In this document: positions 36,312-44,123 of the stretch, in pieces
Position numbering within the stretch: the first letter of the stretch is position 1
Layout of the letters: the number at the start of each line of letters is the position of its first letter
NCBI RefSeq assembly: GCF_014467285.1
Contig: NZ_NKHR01000012.1
Location: 1 to 64,000, forward strand
Source of the DNA: Xenorhabdus sp014467285
Lineage (GTDB): Bacteria > Pseudomonadota > Gammaproteobacteria > Enterobacterales > Enterobacteriaceae
Reading direction: 5' to 3'
DNA: 64,000 nt
Program-made: the position numbers and the translations under genes
Notes under the pieces: model-generated
The model's database searches: none
The model's input: only the letters and a program-made list of their open reading frames with translations
Told to the model about the DNA's origin: nothing

Positions 36312-36509
36312 TTAGTTTTGAGTCTGTTGCTTAACAGCATGAATCAAGTCCTTTGCTGCATCTTTTGCATAATTATCAATCAAATGGTTAACAAGGTCTG
36401 TCCATGAGATAGATTTTCCCGCCACATGACTGGCATCTATTGCTAGTCGTTCAAGCTTCAATTTTCTTTCGGCGACAATAGCCATAGTTGTTCGCTTAGG
36501 TGTAGACAT
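36312..36509 (-). CDS. Small RHH-like DNA-binding protein, candidate phage repressor
   Basis: 65 residues from the ATG at 36509 (MSTPKRTTMAIVAERKLKLERLAID); the frame extends 46 residues upstream but that part is low complexity. The beta-strand followed by two helices (KSISWTDLVNHLIDNYAKDAAKDL) fits a ribbon-helix-helix protein. It is encoded on the minus strand next to an att site, the position RstR-type repressors hold in CTX-like phages. The function is inferred from position and fold impression only. Confidence 0.45.
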   Translation of the reverse strand: MSTPKRTTMAIVAERKLKLERLAIDASHVAGKSISWTDLVNHLIDNYAKDAAKDLIHAVKQQTQN

Positions 36510-36751
36510 AACAGTGTTCGCCTTTTTATTAGTCAAAATCTTATATTGACTTATTATAGGTAAACATTCATGTAATTGTATCTTTGTACTTGTATAAGTG
36601 TTTACCATGTGGTAGATTTTTTTCAGTGCATGATTGTATATGTGCATATTTTGCTAACTGGAGCCATTGGAATGTGAGTTTTTTAGTCGGCTAGTGGAAT
36701 GGTAGATCGGGTACTCAGGGTCAAACCTCAGTACTTTTTTAAAAGCCTTAT

Positions 36752-36848
36752 GGATTCGCATAATCTATAAGCGTTATGTTTAATTGCTAGGCTGCTAGAA
36801 TAACGGTGGCAGCCTAGCAATTTAGCATAACGTGGATTGTGCGAATCC
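36752..36848. repeat. att site 2 (inter-prophage, hairpin-forming)
   Basis: It begins GGATTCGCATAA-TCTATAAGCG-TTATGTTTAAT, then TTGCTAGGCTGC, a short loop, its complement GCAGCCTAGCAA, and finally an inverted Xer-type site ending TGCGAATCC. The outer 9 bp (GGATTCGCA/TGCGAATCC) and the inner arms pair, leaving an unpaired bulge at the core, as in the folded attP of CTXphi. Confidence 0.87.
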
Positions 36849-36885
36849 CACGCCGATCATACAGTTATAACCCCTAACTTTCGCT

Positions 36886-36905
36886 CTCTCTTGGTTACAA
36901 GAGAG
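36886..36905 (+). promoter_or_regulatory. Hairpin overlapping a ribosome-binding site
   Basis: CTCTCTT and AAGAGAG pair around GGTTAC, and the 3' arm is part of the GAGAGGGG ribosome-binding site of the gene at 36911. Folding of the mRNA would hide this site, giving a possible translational control of the Rep operon. Confidence 0.45.
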
Positions 36906-36910
36906 GGGCT

Positions 36911-37102
36911 ATGAAGATCATCTATTTCGATTACATCGCAGGTTTTGGCATCAATGCTCTTGTTGCCGATGAATGGGATTTTTACCCGTCTGTTGATGAA
37001 TTGATGTATGAATGCACCTCCCTTTACGGCAATCAAATAGTGTTCGTCTCTACGGCCGCTACTTCTGGTAATTTCACTGGCTATCAGGAATCTTTAAAAT
37101 GA
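36911..37102 (+). CDS. Small protein upstream of Rep
   Basis: A 63-residue acidic protein (MKIIYFDYIAGFGINALVADEWDF). It overlaps the Rep start by 4 bp (ATGA), so translation is coupled. It is not recognised; comparable small genes precede rep in several inoviruses and may regulate copy number. The ribosome-binding site is strong but lies inside a hairpin. Confidence 0.65.
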   Translation: MKIIYFDYIAGFGINALVADEWDFYPSVDELMYECTSLYGNQIVFVSTAATSGNFTGYQESLK

Positions 37103-38241
37103 TGACTGATAGAAGCGTTATTATTGATTATCTGGCCTTTTCTGCGCCGCTTTCATGTATGAAAGATGTTCATACTTTTCAGGAAAAAGGGCATGAATGG
37201 CGTAAATATGAATTTTTGCCATCTTATCGGCATTATCAACACAGTCAATTCACTGAATCAGTATTAGGCAGAGATTACGAAGCGTTACCTGATTCAGGTG
37301 AGGTGTTTTCTTCTTCGATTGAAGATATCAACCGTAAGGCTGAACGTTATAACAGAGAATTATTGTCCTGTTTACATTCACGCCTGAGACGTTTTATCGC
37401 TGCTGTATTTGGATTATTTGTTGGTCCTGCTCGCGGTGCAGGTGGTTTTGCTTATCAAGATTCAGCCATTCTTTATTCTGAAGATGGTGGATATGAGCAT
37501 TTCGGCATGATCTACTGGGGTGGGAACAATGGCACTTTTTACGTTCAGATCGGCGGAAAGGGCTGTACACATGTTATGAGTGGCACAACACCGGAAAAAA
37601 TCTATAAGTGGCTTAAACATTTAGATATTACGTCATTAAAACGTTTGGATCTCGCTACTGATGATTATGATGGTGTATTCACTTGCCATCATGCGTTATC
37701 AGCCTATAAAGATGATGCGTTTTATGGTGGTATGGGTCCAAAATCTAAATTAGGCAATGCTCATGAAATAGATGCAACAGGGAACTATACCAAAGAAATC
37801 GTAACTGTGGGCTCTAGGCAATCACGTGTTTATTGGCGAGTTTACAATAAAGCCCTTGAGCAAAAAGTTTCCGGCACTTGGTATCGCTCTGAGACTGAAT
37901 TAAAAGGCGTACCAATTGAGGTACTTTTAAATACACAAGGAACTTATACAGGGTTGTGCCCTTATGCAGCTTCCATCAATCCGACGAAGCCTGCTGCCAT
38001 TCCTGTTCTTTTAGGTCGTAAGGCTGTTGATGCTATTGAGTCTAAAGTTAAATGGCTTAGAAAACAGGCTTCTTCCTCTATCGCAAAACTTATTCATTTT
38101 TTTGAAGGGGACACTCAAGCCGTTCTATCAATGATAGTGCGTGATGATCACATTTCTGATTTAAACCTGAAATTAGATTTGCCCCCAATATATCAAACAC
38201 TCATAAATGAGAAATTAGGAGTATCACAATGTCCGTTTTAG
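37099..38241 (+). CDS. Filamentous phage replication initiation protein (RstA-like)
   Basis: A 380-residue rolling-circle replication initiator of the Rep_trans / RstA type. Conserved segments are FYVQIGGKGC, a following LKRLDLATDDYDG (the metal-binding Asp pair), and the RVYWRVYNKALEQK ... WYRSETELKG region with the basic and acidic residues of the family. It would nick the phage plus origin and start rolling-circle synthesis with host Pol III. It starts at ATGATG at 37099. Its 3' end overlaps the next gene by 13 bp. Confidence 0.85.
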   Translation: MMTDRSVIIDYLAFSAPLSCMKDVHTFQEKGHEWRKYEFLPSYRHYQHSQFTESVLGRDYEALPDSGEVFSSSIEDINRKAERYNRELLSCLHSRLRRFIAAVFGLFVGPARGAGGFAYQDSAILYSEDGGYEHFGMIYWGGNNGTFYVQIGGKGCTHVMSGTTPEKIYKWLKHLDITSLKRLDLATDDYDGVFTCHHALSAYKDDAFYGGMGPKSKLGNAHEIDATGNYTKEIVTVGSRQSRVYWRVYNKALEQKVSGTWYRSETELKGVPIEVLLNTQGTYTGLCPYAASINPTKPAAIPVLLGRKAVDAIESKVKWLRKQASSSIAKLIHFFEGDTQAVLSMIVRDDHISDLNLKLDLPPIYQTLINEKLGVSQCPF

Positions 38242-38558
38242 AAAAAATTCCATTTTATATAGAAGTCACTGCCGCTGATGTGAAAATAGAACAAAAGACA
38301 CGTACTAATAAAAATACGGGCGAAATTACTCCCTATTATACACAGCGTGTTATTGCGCATATGGGGCCACGCTCAATGTCAGAGACAGTTATCACATTGT
38401 CAGAGCCAAATCCGTTACCAGAGGGGAAGTATTTAATTTCTGGTTCTAGTTTATATCCAGGTAAGCCATTTGGCGATAATCCACCTCGCCTTGAGTTTAA
38501 CCAGTGGAATGTTTCTTATGTTCCGATGGAAACAGTTAAGCACTTAATAAAGCTATAG
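38229..38558 (+). CDS. Single-stranded DNA-binding protein (pV/RstB-like)
   Basis: A 109-residue small beta-rich protein directly after Rep, in the gene V position. It would coat progeny ssDNA before virion assembly. The overlap with rep suggests coupled translation and a fixed ratio. Assignment rests on size, position and the OB-like strand pattern, not on a catalytic motif. Confidence 0.7.
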   Translation: MSVLEKIPFYIEVTAADVKIEQKTRTNKNTGEITPYYTQRVIAHMGPRSMSETVITLSEPNPLPEGKYLISGSSLYPGKPFGDNPPRLEFNQWNVSYVPMETVKHLIKL

Positions 38559-38585
38559 GAGAATTCTATTTAATAAGGGGTGGCA

Positions 38586-38786
38586 ATGTCCTCTTTGACG
38601 GGTTCTATTTGCGACATGTCTAATAATTGTCAAAAAATATTATTGGACATATCCAATCAAATTCCAATTTCTTACGATTACCCTTATTTGGGTAAAATAT
38701 GGGGATTGGCATTTAGTTCTGTAATTACATTATATTTATTTTCTTTTGGTTTAGGTCAAATAATACGCATGGTTAAACATGCTTAA
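38586..38786 (+). CDS. Small membrane coat protein candidate
   Basis: 66 residues from the ATG at 38586 (AAGGGG upstream). The C-terminal half is one membrane helix (IWGLAFSSVITLYLFSFGLGQII) followed by a basic end RMVKHA, which mirrors the RMVKGA end of the major coat protein encoded just after it. It is likely a minor virion protein or assembly factor. Confidence 0.6.
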   Translation: MSSLTGSICDMSNNCQKILLDISNQIPISYDYPYLGKIWGLAFSSVITLYLFSFGLGQIIRMVKHA

Positions 38787-38802
38787 TAAAGGAATTTTAA
38801 GG

Positions 38803-39045
38803 ATGTCTATAAAATCTTTTTGTAAAAAAGTAGCTTTAGGTGCAACTTTGGCTGTTTCTTCTGTCTTTGCTTTTGCTGATGATGCTGCGGGTAAAGCCGG
38901 GGATGTGGATTTGTCTGCATTGACTAATAATATTGGTTTCGGCGGTGTACTTATTGCATTAATGGCAGTTGCTGGATCTATTATTACTTTGTATGCAGGT
39001 TTTGCAGGAATTAGATGGGTCTTGAGAATGGTTAAGGGTGCTTAA
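38803..39045 (+). CDS. Major coat protein (pVIII/Cep-like)
   Basis: An 80-residue precursor from the ATG at 38803: signal peptide to about residue 25 (ends VFAFA), acidic N-terminus DDAAGKAGDVDLS, one membrane helix, and a basic C-terminus LRMVKGA for contact with DNA. This is the exact architecture of inovirus major coat proteins. A terminator follows 22 bp downstream, as after gene VIII in other phages, which helps give high coat expression. Confidence 0.9.
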   Translation: MSIKSFCKKVALGATLAVSSVFAFADDAAGKAGDVDLSALTNNIGFGGVLIALMAVAGSIITLYAGFAGIRWVLRMVKGA

Positions 39046-39066
39046 TCCAATTTACTTTAATAGGTT

Positions 39067-39089
39067 AAGGGGTGAAAGCCCCTTTTTTT
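39067..39089 (+). terminator. Terminator after the major coat gene
   Basis: AAGGGG-TGAAAG-CCCCTT followed by seven T. It separates the highly expressed replication/coat block from the assembly genes. Confidence 0.9.
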
Positions 39090-39093
39090 ATTT

Positions 39094-39177
39094 ATGAATG
39101 CTGACTTATTAACGCTGGTTGTTTTTATTTGGGGGCTTTTATGCGCATGGGCTGTCATTCAGGGTTTCAAAGGTTAA
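39094..39177 (+). CDS. 27-residue minor coat protein candidate (pVII/pIX type)
   Basis: An ORF coding MNADLLTLVVFIWGLLCAWAVIQGFKG, too short for usual gene finders. It is one hydrophobic helix with polar ends, like pVII and pIX (32-33 residues) of Ff phages. It overlaps the start of the adsorption-protein gene in another frame. Its start is 5 bp after the terminator T run, so translation would rely on a read-through transcript or an internal promoter; no strong ribosome-binding site is seen. Confidence 0.55.
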   Translation: MNADLLTLVVFIWGLLCAWAVIQGFKG

Positions 39178-40940
39178 TAGTTTATTCATTTTGTTTTTTA
39201 TTTTTATTTATTAGTTGTCCTAGTCCAGTTAAAGCTAATCCGGCTGTAGTGGCGGGGGTGGGAATATTAGGTCGGGTTATTGCACAAACTGTAGCAAAAA
39301 GGGCTGCGACTCAGGCAGCTGCACGATACCCACTGACAGAGGCTGCTGCGGGTCGTTACGCTCTTGATCAATCCATTAAAGCAACAGTAAATGGAATGTC
39401 TCGTGAGGCCGCAAGGAGAGCTGCTAGTGTTCCTGCGAATTCTTATTTACGCAAAGCAGGACAGGCTACTTGGGCGGGTGTTACGGTTGCGGGCGGTGTT
39501 ATGACAACATCGGAGCTTATCGGTGCTTTCCGTTCTGGTGATTTGGCGGTTTCTACTGATGGTGTTTCATTGGGAAATGGTAAATATGAGGTTAGGGTAG
39601 GGGGGCGCACTCAGATTGTGGACTTTGAACCATCAGACGATCAACCCGTTATTCTTTATGGTGATTCTATTGGTGGTGATATCGGCATAACGGTAACTCC
39701 ACCTCGTCCGGTTGTGGTTAATAATTTTCCTCTTAATGATATTAAAATAGGGCTTTTCCCGATTCCTTCGGGTATTGTTAAATCAGCTTTTTTTGATAAT
39801 AGTCGCGCAATTTATGAAGTTGATATTGATGATAATACAGGTGATTACTATTTTATAGAAGATGACAGCATAGAATCTGTTCAGAATGCTACTATCTTTG
39901 AGGCTATGAGAGAATTTGAAAGAAAATATGAACCTGTAATATATGAGGCTAATGGTGACAATGTAACTTTTGAATATATATCTACTTCTTATAGTATAGA
40001 TATTTTAGATTTTATTCCTAGAGAGAGCAGTAAATTCCCTTCTTATCACGGCGTTAAAAACTATATTGCTGATGCGGTTACGTCTTACGATTCAATTGTT
40101 CCGGCTATTTTACATAAGAAAACGTTGAAAAGTTCATATGACCCTTGTGAATATATTACTGTTTCCGATGTTGTTGATGGCAATAAAACTGATTCACTTA
40201 AATATATGTGTACGCCACCAAATGAAAATGATTATGTTATTGATGATTCGCGCATTAGCTCTACTATTCATTTATCGTTAAATGTAGATTATAAAGGGGA
40301 TTATTTTAATAAAAAAAATAAATCAAATTTAATTAAAACTGTTTCCGCCAATGAATTGGCTGATATTCTCAGTGATAAACCATTAGATAATTATATTATT
40401 GCTGATTTAATTACTGATTTATTGCATGATGCAGCTTTACAAGATGGTTATCAAGGTATTCCTGTTTCTGATGATGATTATATTTCAGAATCAGAGATAG
40501 CTGAGGCTTTAAGAGCATTAGGCAAGGATAGGTTAACAGCCCGTGATTTATTTTCACCATATCAAAACATTGAGATAGACCAATCAACCAATGAAACAAA
40601 TATTAATAATATTGGAGGTAAAACCGATGTTAATGTTGAAGCTAAAGTTGATTTAGGCGAAAACCCTAATATTAAATCACCGGATTTGGAAGAACCGCCT
40701 ACAGGAAGAGATATAATCGAACCGATTAAAAATAGCATGCCTTTTCTTTCTGATTTTAAATTGTTGGGTAGAAATGCAACTTGCCCTACAGTTAACAACC
40801 ATTTTTCATTGATGGGATATGACTTTAATTTAGTGATTGAAAGTCATTGCCCGCTTATTGAACAAAATAGGAATTTCATCGAGCTTATTGCGTCTTTGAT
40901 TTGGGCTTTAGTCGCGTTACGTGTGATTTTAAGCTCTTAA
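39141..40940 (+). CDS. Adsorption / minor coat protein (pIII/OrfU-like)
   Basis: 599 residues from the ATG at 39141 after TGGGGGCTTTT; a TTG 12 bp upstream and an ATG 6 bp downstream are alternatives. It has a signal peptide (hydrophobic core about residues 15-30), a large periplasmic region, a low-complexity Asn/Asp/Glu-rich linker, and a C-terminal membrane anchor (LIASLIWALVALRVIL). Four cysteines lie in the C-terminal half. This is the layout of pIII, which binds the host pilus and Tol proteins and closes the virion. Length and position support the assignment; the receptor-binding part has no recognised relative. Confidence 0.8.
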   Translation: MRMGCHSGFQRLIVYSFCFLFLFISCPSPVKANPAVVAGVGILGRVIAQTVAKRAATQAAARYPLTEAAAGRYALDQSIKATVNGMSREAARRAASVPANSYLRKAGQATWAGVTVAGGVMTTSELIGAFRSGDLAVSTDGVSLGNGKYEVRVGGRTQIVDFEPSDDQPVILYGDSIGGDIGITVTPPRPVVVNNFPLNDIKIGLFPIPSGIVKSAFFDNSRAIYEVDIDDNTGDYYFIEDDSIESVQNATIFEAMREFERKYEPVIYEANGDNVTFEYISTSYSIDILDFIPRESSKFPSYHGVKNYIADAVTSYDSIVPAILHKKTLKSSYDPCEYITVSDVVDGNKTDSLKYMCTPPNENDYVIDDSRISSTIHLSLNVDYKGDYFNKKNKSNLIKTVSANELADILSDKPLDNYIIADLITDLLHDAALQDGYQGIPVSDDDYISESEIAEALRALGKDRLTARDLFSPYQNIEIDQSTNETNINNIGGKTDVNVEAKVDLGENPNIKSPDLEEPPTGRDIIEPIKNSMPFLSDFKLLGRNATCPTVNNHFSLMGYDFNLVIESHCPLIEQNRNFIELIASLIWALVALRVILSS

Positions 40941-40950
40941 GGGGGGGGTT

Positions 40951-41238
40951 ATGTACGGTATTTTACTTTCTGCGTTGAATGCGATTCTTGGTTATATATT
41001 ACGTACTGTTGTTATTAAATTTGTGGTCTTTGGTGCGTTGTATCTTGTCGTTAAAGAATTGATGTCTGTTGTCGTCGAGTTGTTGCCTAAAAGTACGAAT
41101 ATTCAATCTTTGTTTGATTTGCTTCCTGATGCGGCTTGGTACTTTATCAATTTGTTTCAGGGTACTTTTGGCGTGAGCTTGGTAGTTACCGCTTGGTTTA
41201 CGCGTTTCATCATTCGCAGAATTCCAATTATCGGGTAA
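40951..41238 (+). CDS. Minor coat protein pVI-like (DUF2523)
   Basis: 95 residues with three hydrophobic helices and a basic C-terminus (FTRFIIRRIPIIG). The gene VI position between pIII and Zot, and the pattern, fit DUF2523 minor coat proteins. It starts 10 bp after the pIII gene; the ribosome-binding site is a run of G. Confidence 0.8.
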   Translation: MYGILLSALNAILGYILRTVVIKFVVFGALYLVVKELMSVVVELLPKSTNIQSLFDLLPDAAWYFINLFQGTFGVSLVVTAWFTRFIIRRIPIIG

Positions 41239-41243
41239 CTATT

Positions 41244-42356
41244 ATGTCTATTACAGCTTATTTTGGCGTTCCTGGTTCTGGTAAGAGTCATGAGTGTGTG
41301 AAAAGTGTCATTCTTCCGGCTTATATGAAAGGTCGTCGGATTGTAACTAATATTGATGGCATTAACCCTGATGCGATTCGTGATTACGCTAAGAAACTAT
41401 CTAAGGGTAAAGATATAGCTTTAGGTGAGATAATTTCAGTTACTGATGAAAAGGTTATGCAGGCGGGTTTTTTTCCTTATAAACGCAATGATCAAGAGGG
41501 ATATTCTTGTAATGATTCTTTTTGTAAAGCTGGTGATTTGATTTGTCTTGATGAAGTTTGGCGTTTTTGGGGTTCTGATAAGGATTTGACACCGGAGCAT
41601 CGTTCTTTTATTGCCGAACATCGTCATTTTACTGATCCTGATAGCGGGTTGTGTTGTGATTTAGCGTTGATGAATCAGCATCCTGATACGATAGCGAGAT
41701 TTATAAAGACGCGTATTGAAACCTCTTTCAAGATGACAAAATTAGTGATGATTGGCGCTAAGAGTCGTTATCGTGTTGATGTTTATAACGGAGTAAAGTT
41801 GAATAAGTCTAATCGTACTACGTATTATCAAAATAAGTACGATAAGAATGTTTTTAAACTTTACCATTCCTACAATGGAGGCAAGGGTAGTGAAGCAACT
41901 GTTGATTCTCGGCAAAACGTTTTTAGCCAAACTAAATTATGGGTATGTATATTTGGGTTTTTACTCTTACTTAGCTGTAGTAGTTATTTTATCTACGAGT
42001 TCTTTACTGGTAACGCTAACGATAATCCTGTCGTGGTTGGTTCTGTTACTGACTCTGGTTTGGATAGACAAGTTGACCAGTTTAGGAGCAACAATGGTGA
42101 TAACAATTTGCGAGAGGGAAGCGGAAATCAAGGAACTCAAGGAGCAGCAAGAGAAAAAATAGCAGATCCTCCTATTTCTTCAAAGTGGCGTATTTCCGGT
42201 TTTTTAAGTATGGATAATTATAATTACGTCACTTTGGTGAATGCTTCCGGTGATATCAGACTGGTTAATAAAACTGAATTTCATGGTAAAGGTATCATGA
42301 TGTTCGGCTTTGTTGATGGGGAAAAAGTGACTTATTTTAGTGGTGTATCAAAATGA
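41244..42356 (+). CDS. Zot/pI-family assembly ATPase
   Basis: 370 residues from the ATG at 41244 (MSITAYFGVPGSGKSHECV). It has Walker A GVPGSGKS, Walker B DLICLDEVWRFWG, an inner-membrane helix at about residues 230-255 (LWVCIFGFLLLLSCSSYFIYEFF), and a periplasmic tail ending DKVTYFSG-like. It drives phage extrusion at the inner membrane together with the secretin. The tail SSKWRISGFLSMDNYNYVTLVNASGDIRLVN is homologous to the end of the chimeric protein of prophage 1. The gene overlaps the secretin start by 4 bp. Confidence 0.92.
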   Translation: MSITAYFGVPGSGKSHECVKSVILPAYMKGRRIVTNIDGINPDAIRDYAKKLSKGKDIALGEIISVTDEKVMQAGFFPYKRNDQEGYSCNDSFCKAGDLICLDEVWRFWGSDKDLTPEHRSFIAEHRHFTDPDSGLCCDLALMNQHPDTIARFIKTRIETSFKMTKLVMIGAKSRYRVDVYNGVKLNKSNRTTYYQNKYDKNVFKLYHSYNGGKGSEATVDSRQNVFSQTKLWVCIFGFLLLLSCSSYFIYEFFTGNANDNPVVVGSVTDSGLDRQVDQFRSNNGDNNLREGSGNQGTQGAAREKIADPPISSKWRISGFLSMDNYNYVTLVNASGDIRLVNKTEFHGKGIMMFGFVDGEKVTYFSGVSK

Positions 42357-43576
42357 AAAAAATACTTTCTGTTATTTTATTATCTGCTATTCCTTATTTT
42401 TCTTTTGCGAAAGGTGTTAATTTTTCTCTGGATGGCGTTTCTATTCCTAAATCTGTTAATTTTATTTACGGTCAAGTATTTAAAAAACCCTTTATGATTT
42501 CACCGGAAGTCATTATTGATGAAAGATTAGTGTCATTTCATATTACGCCTGACCTTGATGAAAAAGAATTTTTTGTTCGTTACCTTAATAATATGGGAAT
42601 TGGGGTAATGAAAAAAAATGGAGTGGATTATATTTATAAGTTGAAAGTTGTCGAACCGGTGATCCCTCAGTATACCTTTGTCTATAAGCCTCAATATCGT
42701 TCTGTGGGTTACTTAACGTCTGTTTTGTCCAGTGTCGTTCAGGGTAGGTTTGGTCATGGTGGTTCGATGTCTACCTATGTGGGCGGCTCTAAAGCCCCTA
42801 ATCATTCCTCTGGCACGAATGCCTTTAGTTCTTCGGGTGATATGTTGGTTTTTTATGGCACTAAAGCGGATATTTCACGGATAGAGCAGGTTTTACCGTC
42901 TGTTGATACGGTGTCCGACGAGGTTTATGTAGGTGGCTATGTCTATCAGGTTCAGACAACGGAGCGTAACGGTTCAGGTTTGGCATTGGCGGCTAAACTA
43001 CTGAGTCAGCGTTTTTCTATTCAGATTGGCGGCAATGGTTCAGGGATCGGTATGGACAACTTTATCAAGTTTTCTTCTGGCAATATAAATGCGTTAGTTG
43101 AGATGTTTAATACTGATTCTCGCTTTACCGTGGTAAGTTCGCCGTCTCTTCGGGCGCGTTCGGGTACATCGGCTTCTTTTTCTGTGGGTGAAGATGTTCC
43201 GGTACTGGGGAATGTCAGCTTTTCCGGCGACAGGCCAATTCAGTCAGTTGAATATCGTTCTTCGGGTGTGATTTTTAACGTGATGCCGGAAGTAAGACAG
43301 AATGTAATTGATTTGTCTATCAGTCAGGAATTGTCTAATTTTGCAAAAACGCATACAGGGGTTGATAACTCACCAACGTTGATTAAACGTAATATTCAAA
43401 CGTCTGTTTCTGTGAATGATGGCGACATTATTTTGATTGGCGGATTGGCTGATAATAAAGATACGGATGCGAATACTGGATTATCATTCTTACCGTCTTG
43501 GTTCTCTAGTAGCAGTAAAGAAAATACAAAAACCGATATAGTAATAATTCTGCAAGCTAAAAAGGTGAAACGTTAA
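42353..43576 (+). CDS. pIV-like secretin of prophage 2
   Basis: 407 residues: signal peptide (to about residue 19, SFA), N-domains, a Gly/Ser-rich insert at about 130-165 (GHGGSMSTYVGGSKAPNHSSG), and the secretin core with VVSSPSLRARSGTSASFSVGEDVPVLGNV. It forms the outer-membrane exit pore. It is closely related to the prophage 1 secretin, mainly in the C-terminal 250 residues. Confidence 0.92.
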   Translation: MKKILSVILLSAIPYFSFAKGVNFSLDGVSIPKSVNFIYGQVFKKPFMISPEVIIDERLVSFHITPDLDEKEFFVRYLNNMGIGVMKKNGVDYIYKLKVVEPVIPQYTFVYKPQYRSVGYLTSVLSSVVQGRFGHGGSMSTYVGGSKAPNHSSGTNAFSSSGDMLVFYGTKADISRIEQVLPSVDTVSDEVYVGGYVYQVQTTERNGSGLALAAKLLSQRFSIQIGGNGSGIGMDNFIKFSSGNINALVEMFNTDSRFTVVSSPSLRARSGTSASFSVGEDVPVLGNVSFSGDRPIQSVEYRSSGVIFNVMPEVRQNVIDLSISQELSNFAKTHTGVDNSPTLIKRNIQTSVSVNDGDIILIGGLADNKDTDANTGLSFLPSWFSSSSKENTKTDIVIILQAKKVKR

Positions 43577-43620
43577 GATTCACCCCCGCAGCGGTGCGAG
43601 GAGGTGGAATCTTAACGTTT
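43573..43620 (+). terminator. Long hairpin after the secretin, conserved core
   Basis: CGTTAAGATTCACC and GGTGGAATCTTAACG pair except for one bulged G, enclosing CCCGCAGCGGTGCGAGGA. The stem includes the secretin stop codon. The core is shared with 34383-34404 in prophage 1. It may act as terminator in mRNA and as packaging signal in ssDNA. Confidence 0.6.
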
Positions 43621-43694
43621 CACCTTGTTACTGAGTGGTGGTTAATATATAGGATTTAATTATTTTTATTGCTACTAGATATTTTGTTCGGTTT

Positions 43695-43895
43695 TGGATG
43701 CCCGTTAGGGCATGGAAGGCGGCACGCGGTAGTTTCTGGGAACACCGTTGTCAATCCGCCGATAAAACGGGGGGACTCCATCAGGGGGCACGGAACACCT
43801 CCACGCCCTGCAAAGCCGTCTTTTAGCGGGCTGTCCGCGACACGAAAGTTGGACGGTCGCAGACAAAAGAAATGTTCGGCTGGCACGGGATAAAA
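43695..43895 (+). ncRNA. Conserved structured intergenic block, prophage 2 copy
   Basis: It starts TTGGATGCCCGTTAGGGCATG, then GGCGG ... CCGCC closing a stem, a G6 run with CCTCC downstream, and a GC-rich end. Element order matches 35220-35430 in prophage 1. Probable origin/packaging region of the phage; there is no convincing gene in it. Strand assumed from the phage. Confidence 0.45.
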
Positions 43896-44123
43896 TGTCT
43901 CGATGTATGTATATAATAAAAAATGGATGCCATGTAAACATCATTAAATAGCAATGTTTTTTAATTTTTAAATGGGTAACTAATAGACATTTATGATAAT
44001 TTGAACTGAATTATGTGATGTATTTACTATTGTAGTAATGATTTGTATAAATTAAAAATTAGGATAAGCATTATTGAGGGACTTAAATAAAAAACAAAAA
44101 TAACTAACCTAGGAGTATTGATC

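Larger units (their letters stand above)
31628..36751 (+). mobile_element. Filamentous prophage 1 (deleted), integrated at dif
   Basis: About 5.1 kb between the left dif-derived att site (31628) and the second copy (36752). It carries a chimeric Rep-Zot gene, a pIV-like secretin, a structured intergenic block with 22-bp repeats, and small minus-strand genes. It lacks coat, adsorption, pVI and Zot ATPase genes, so it cannot make virions alone. It may be a defective copy or a satellite that uses prophage 2 proteins, comparable in concept to RS1 or TLC elements at the Vibrio dif site. Confidence 0.8.

Noticed and set aside
43656..43944. Overlapping frames on both strands across the structured block of prophage 2
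   Set aside because: They cover the conserved hairpins in several frames at once and have no counterpart in prophage 1.
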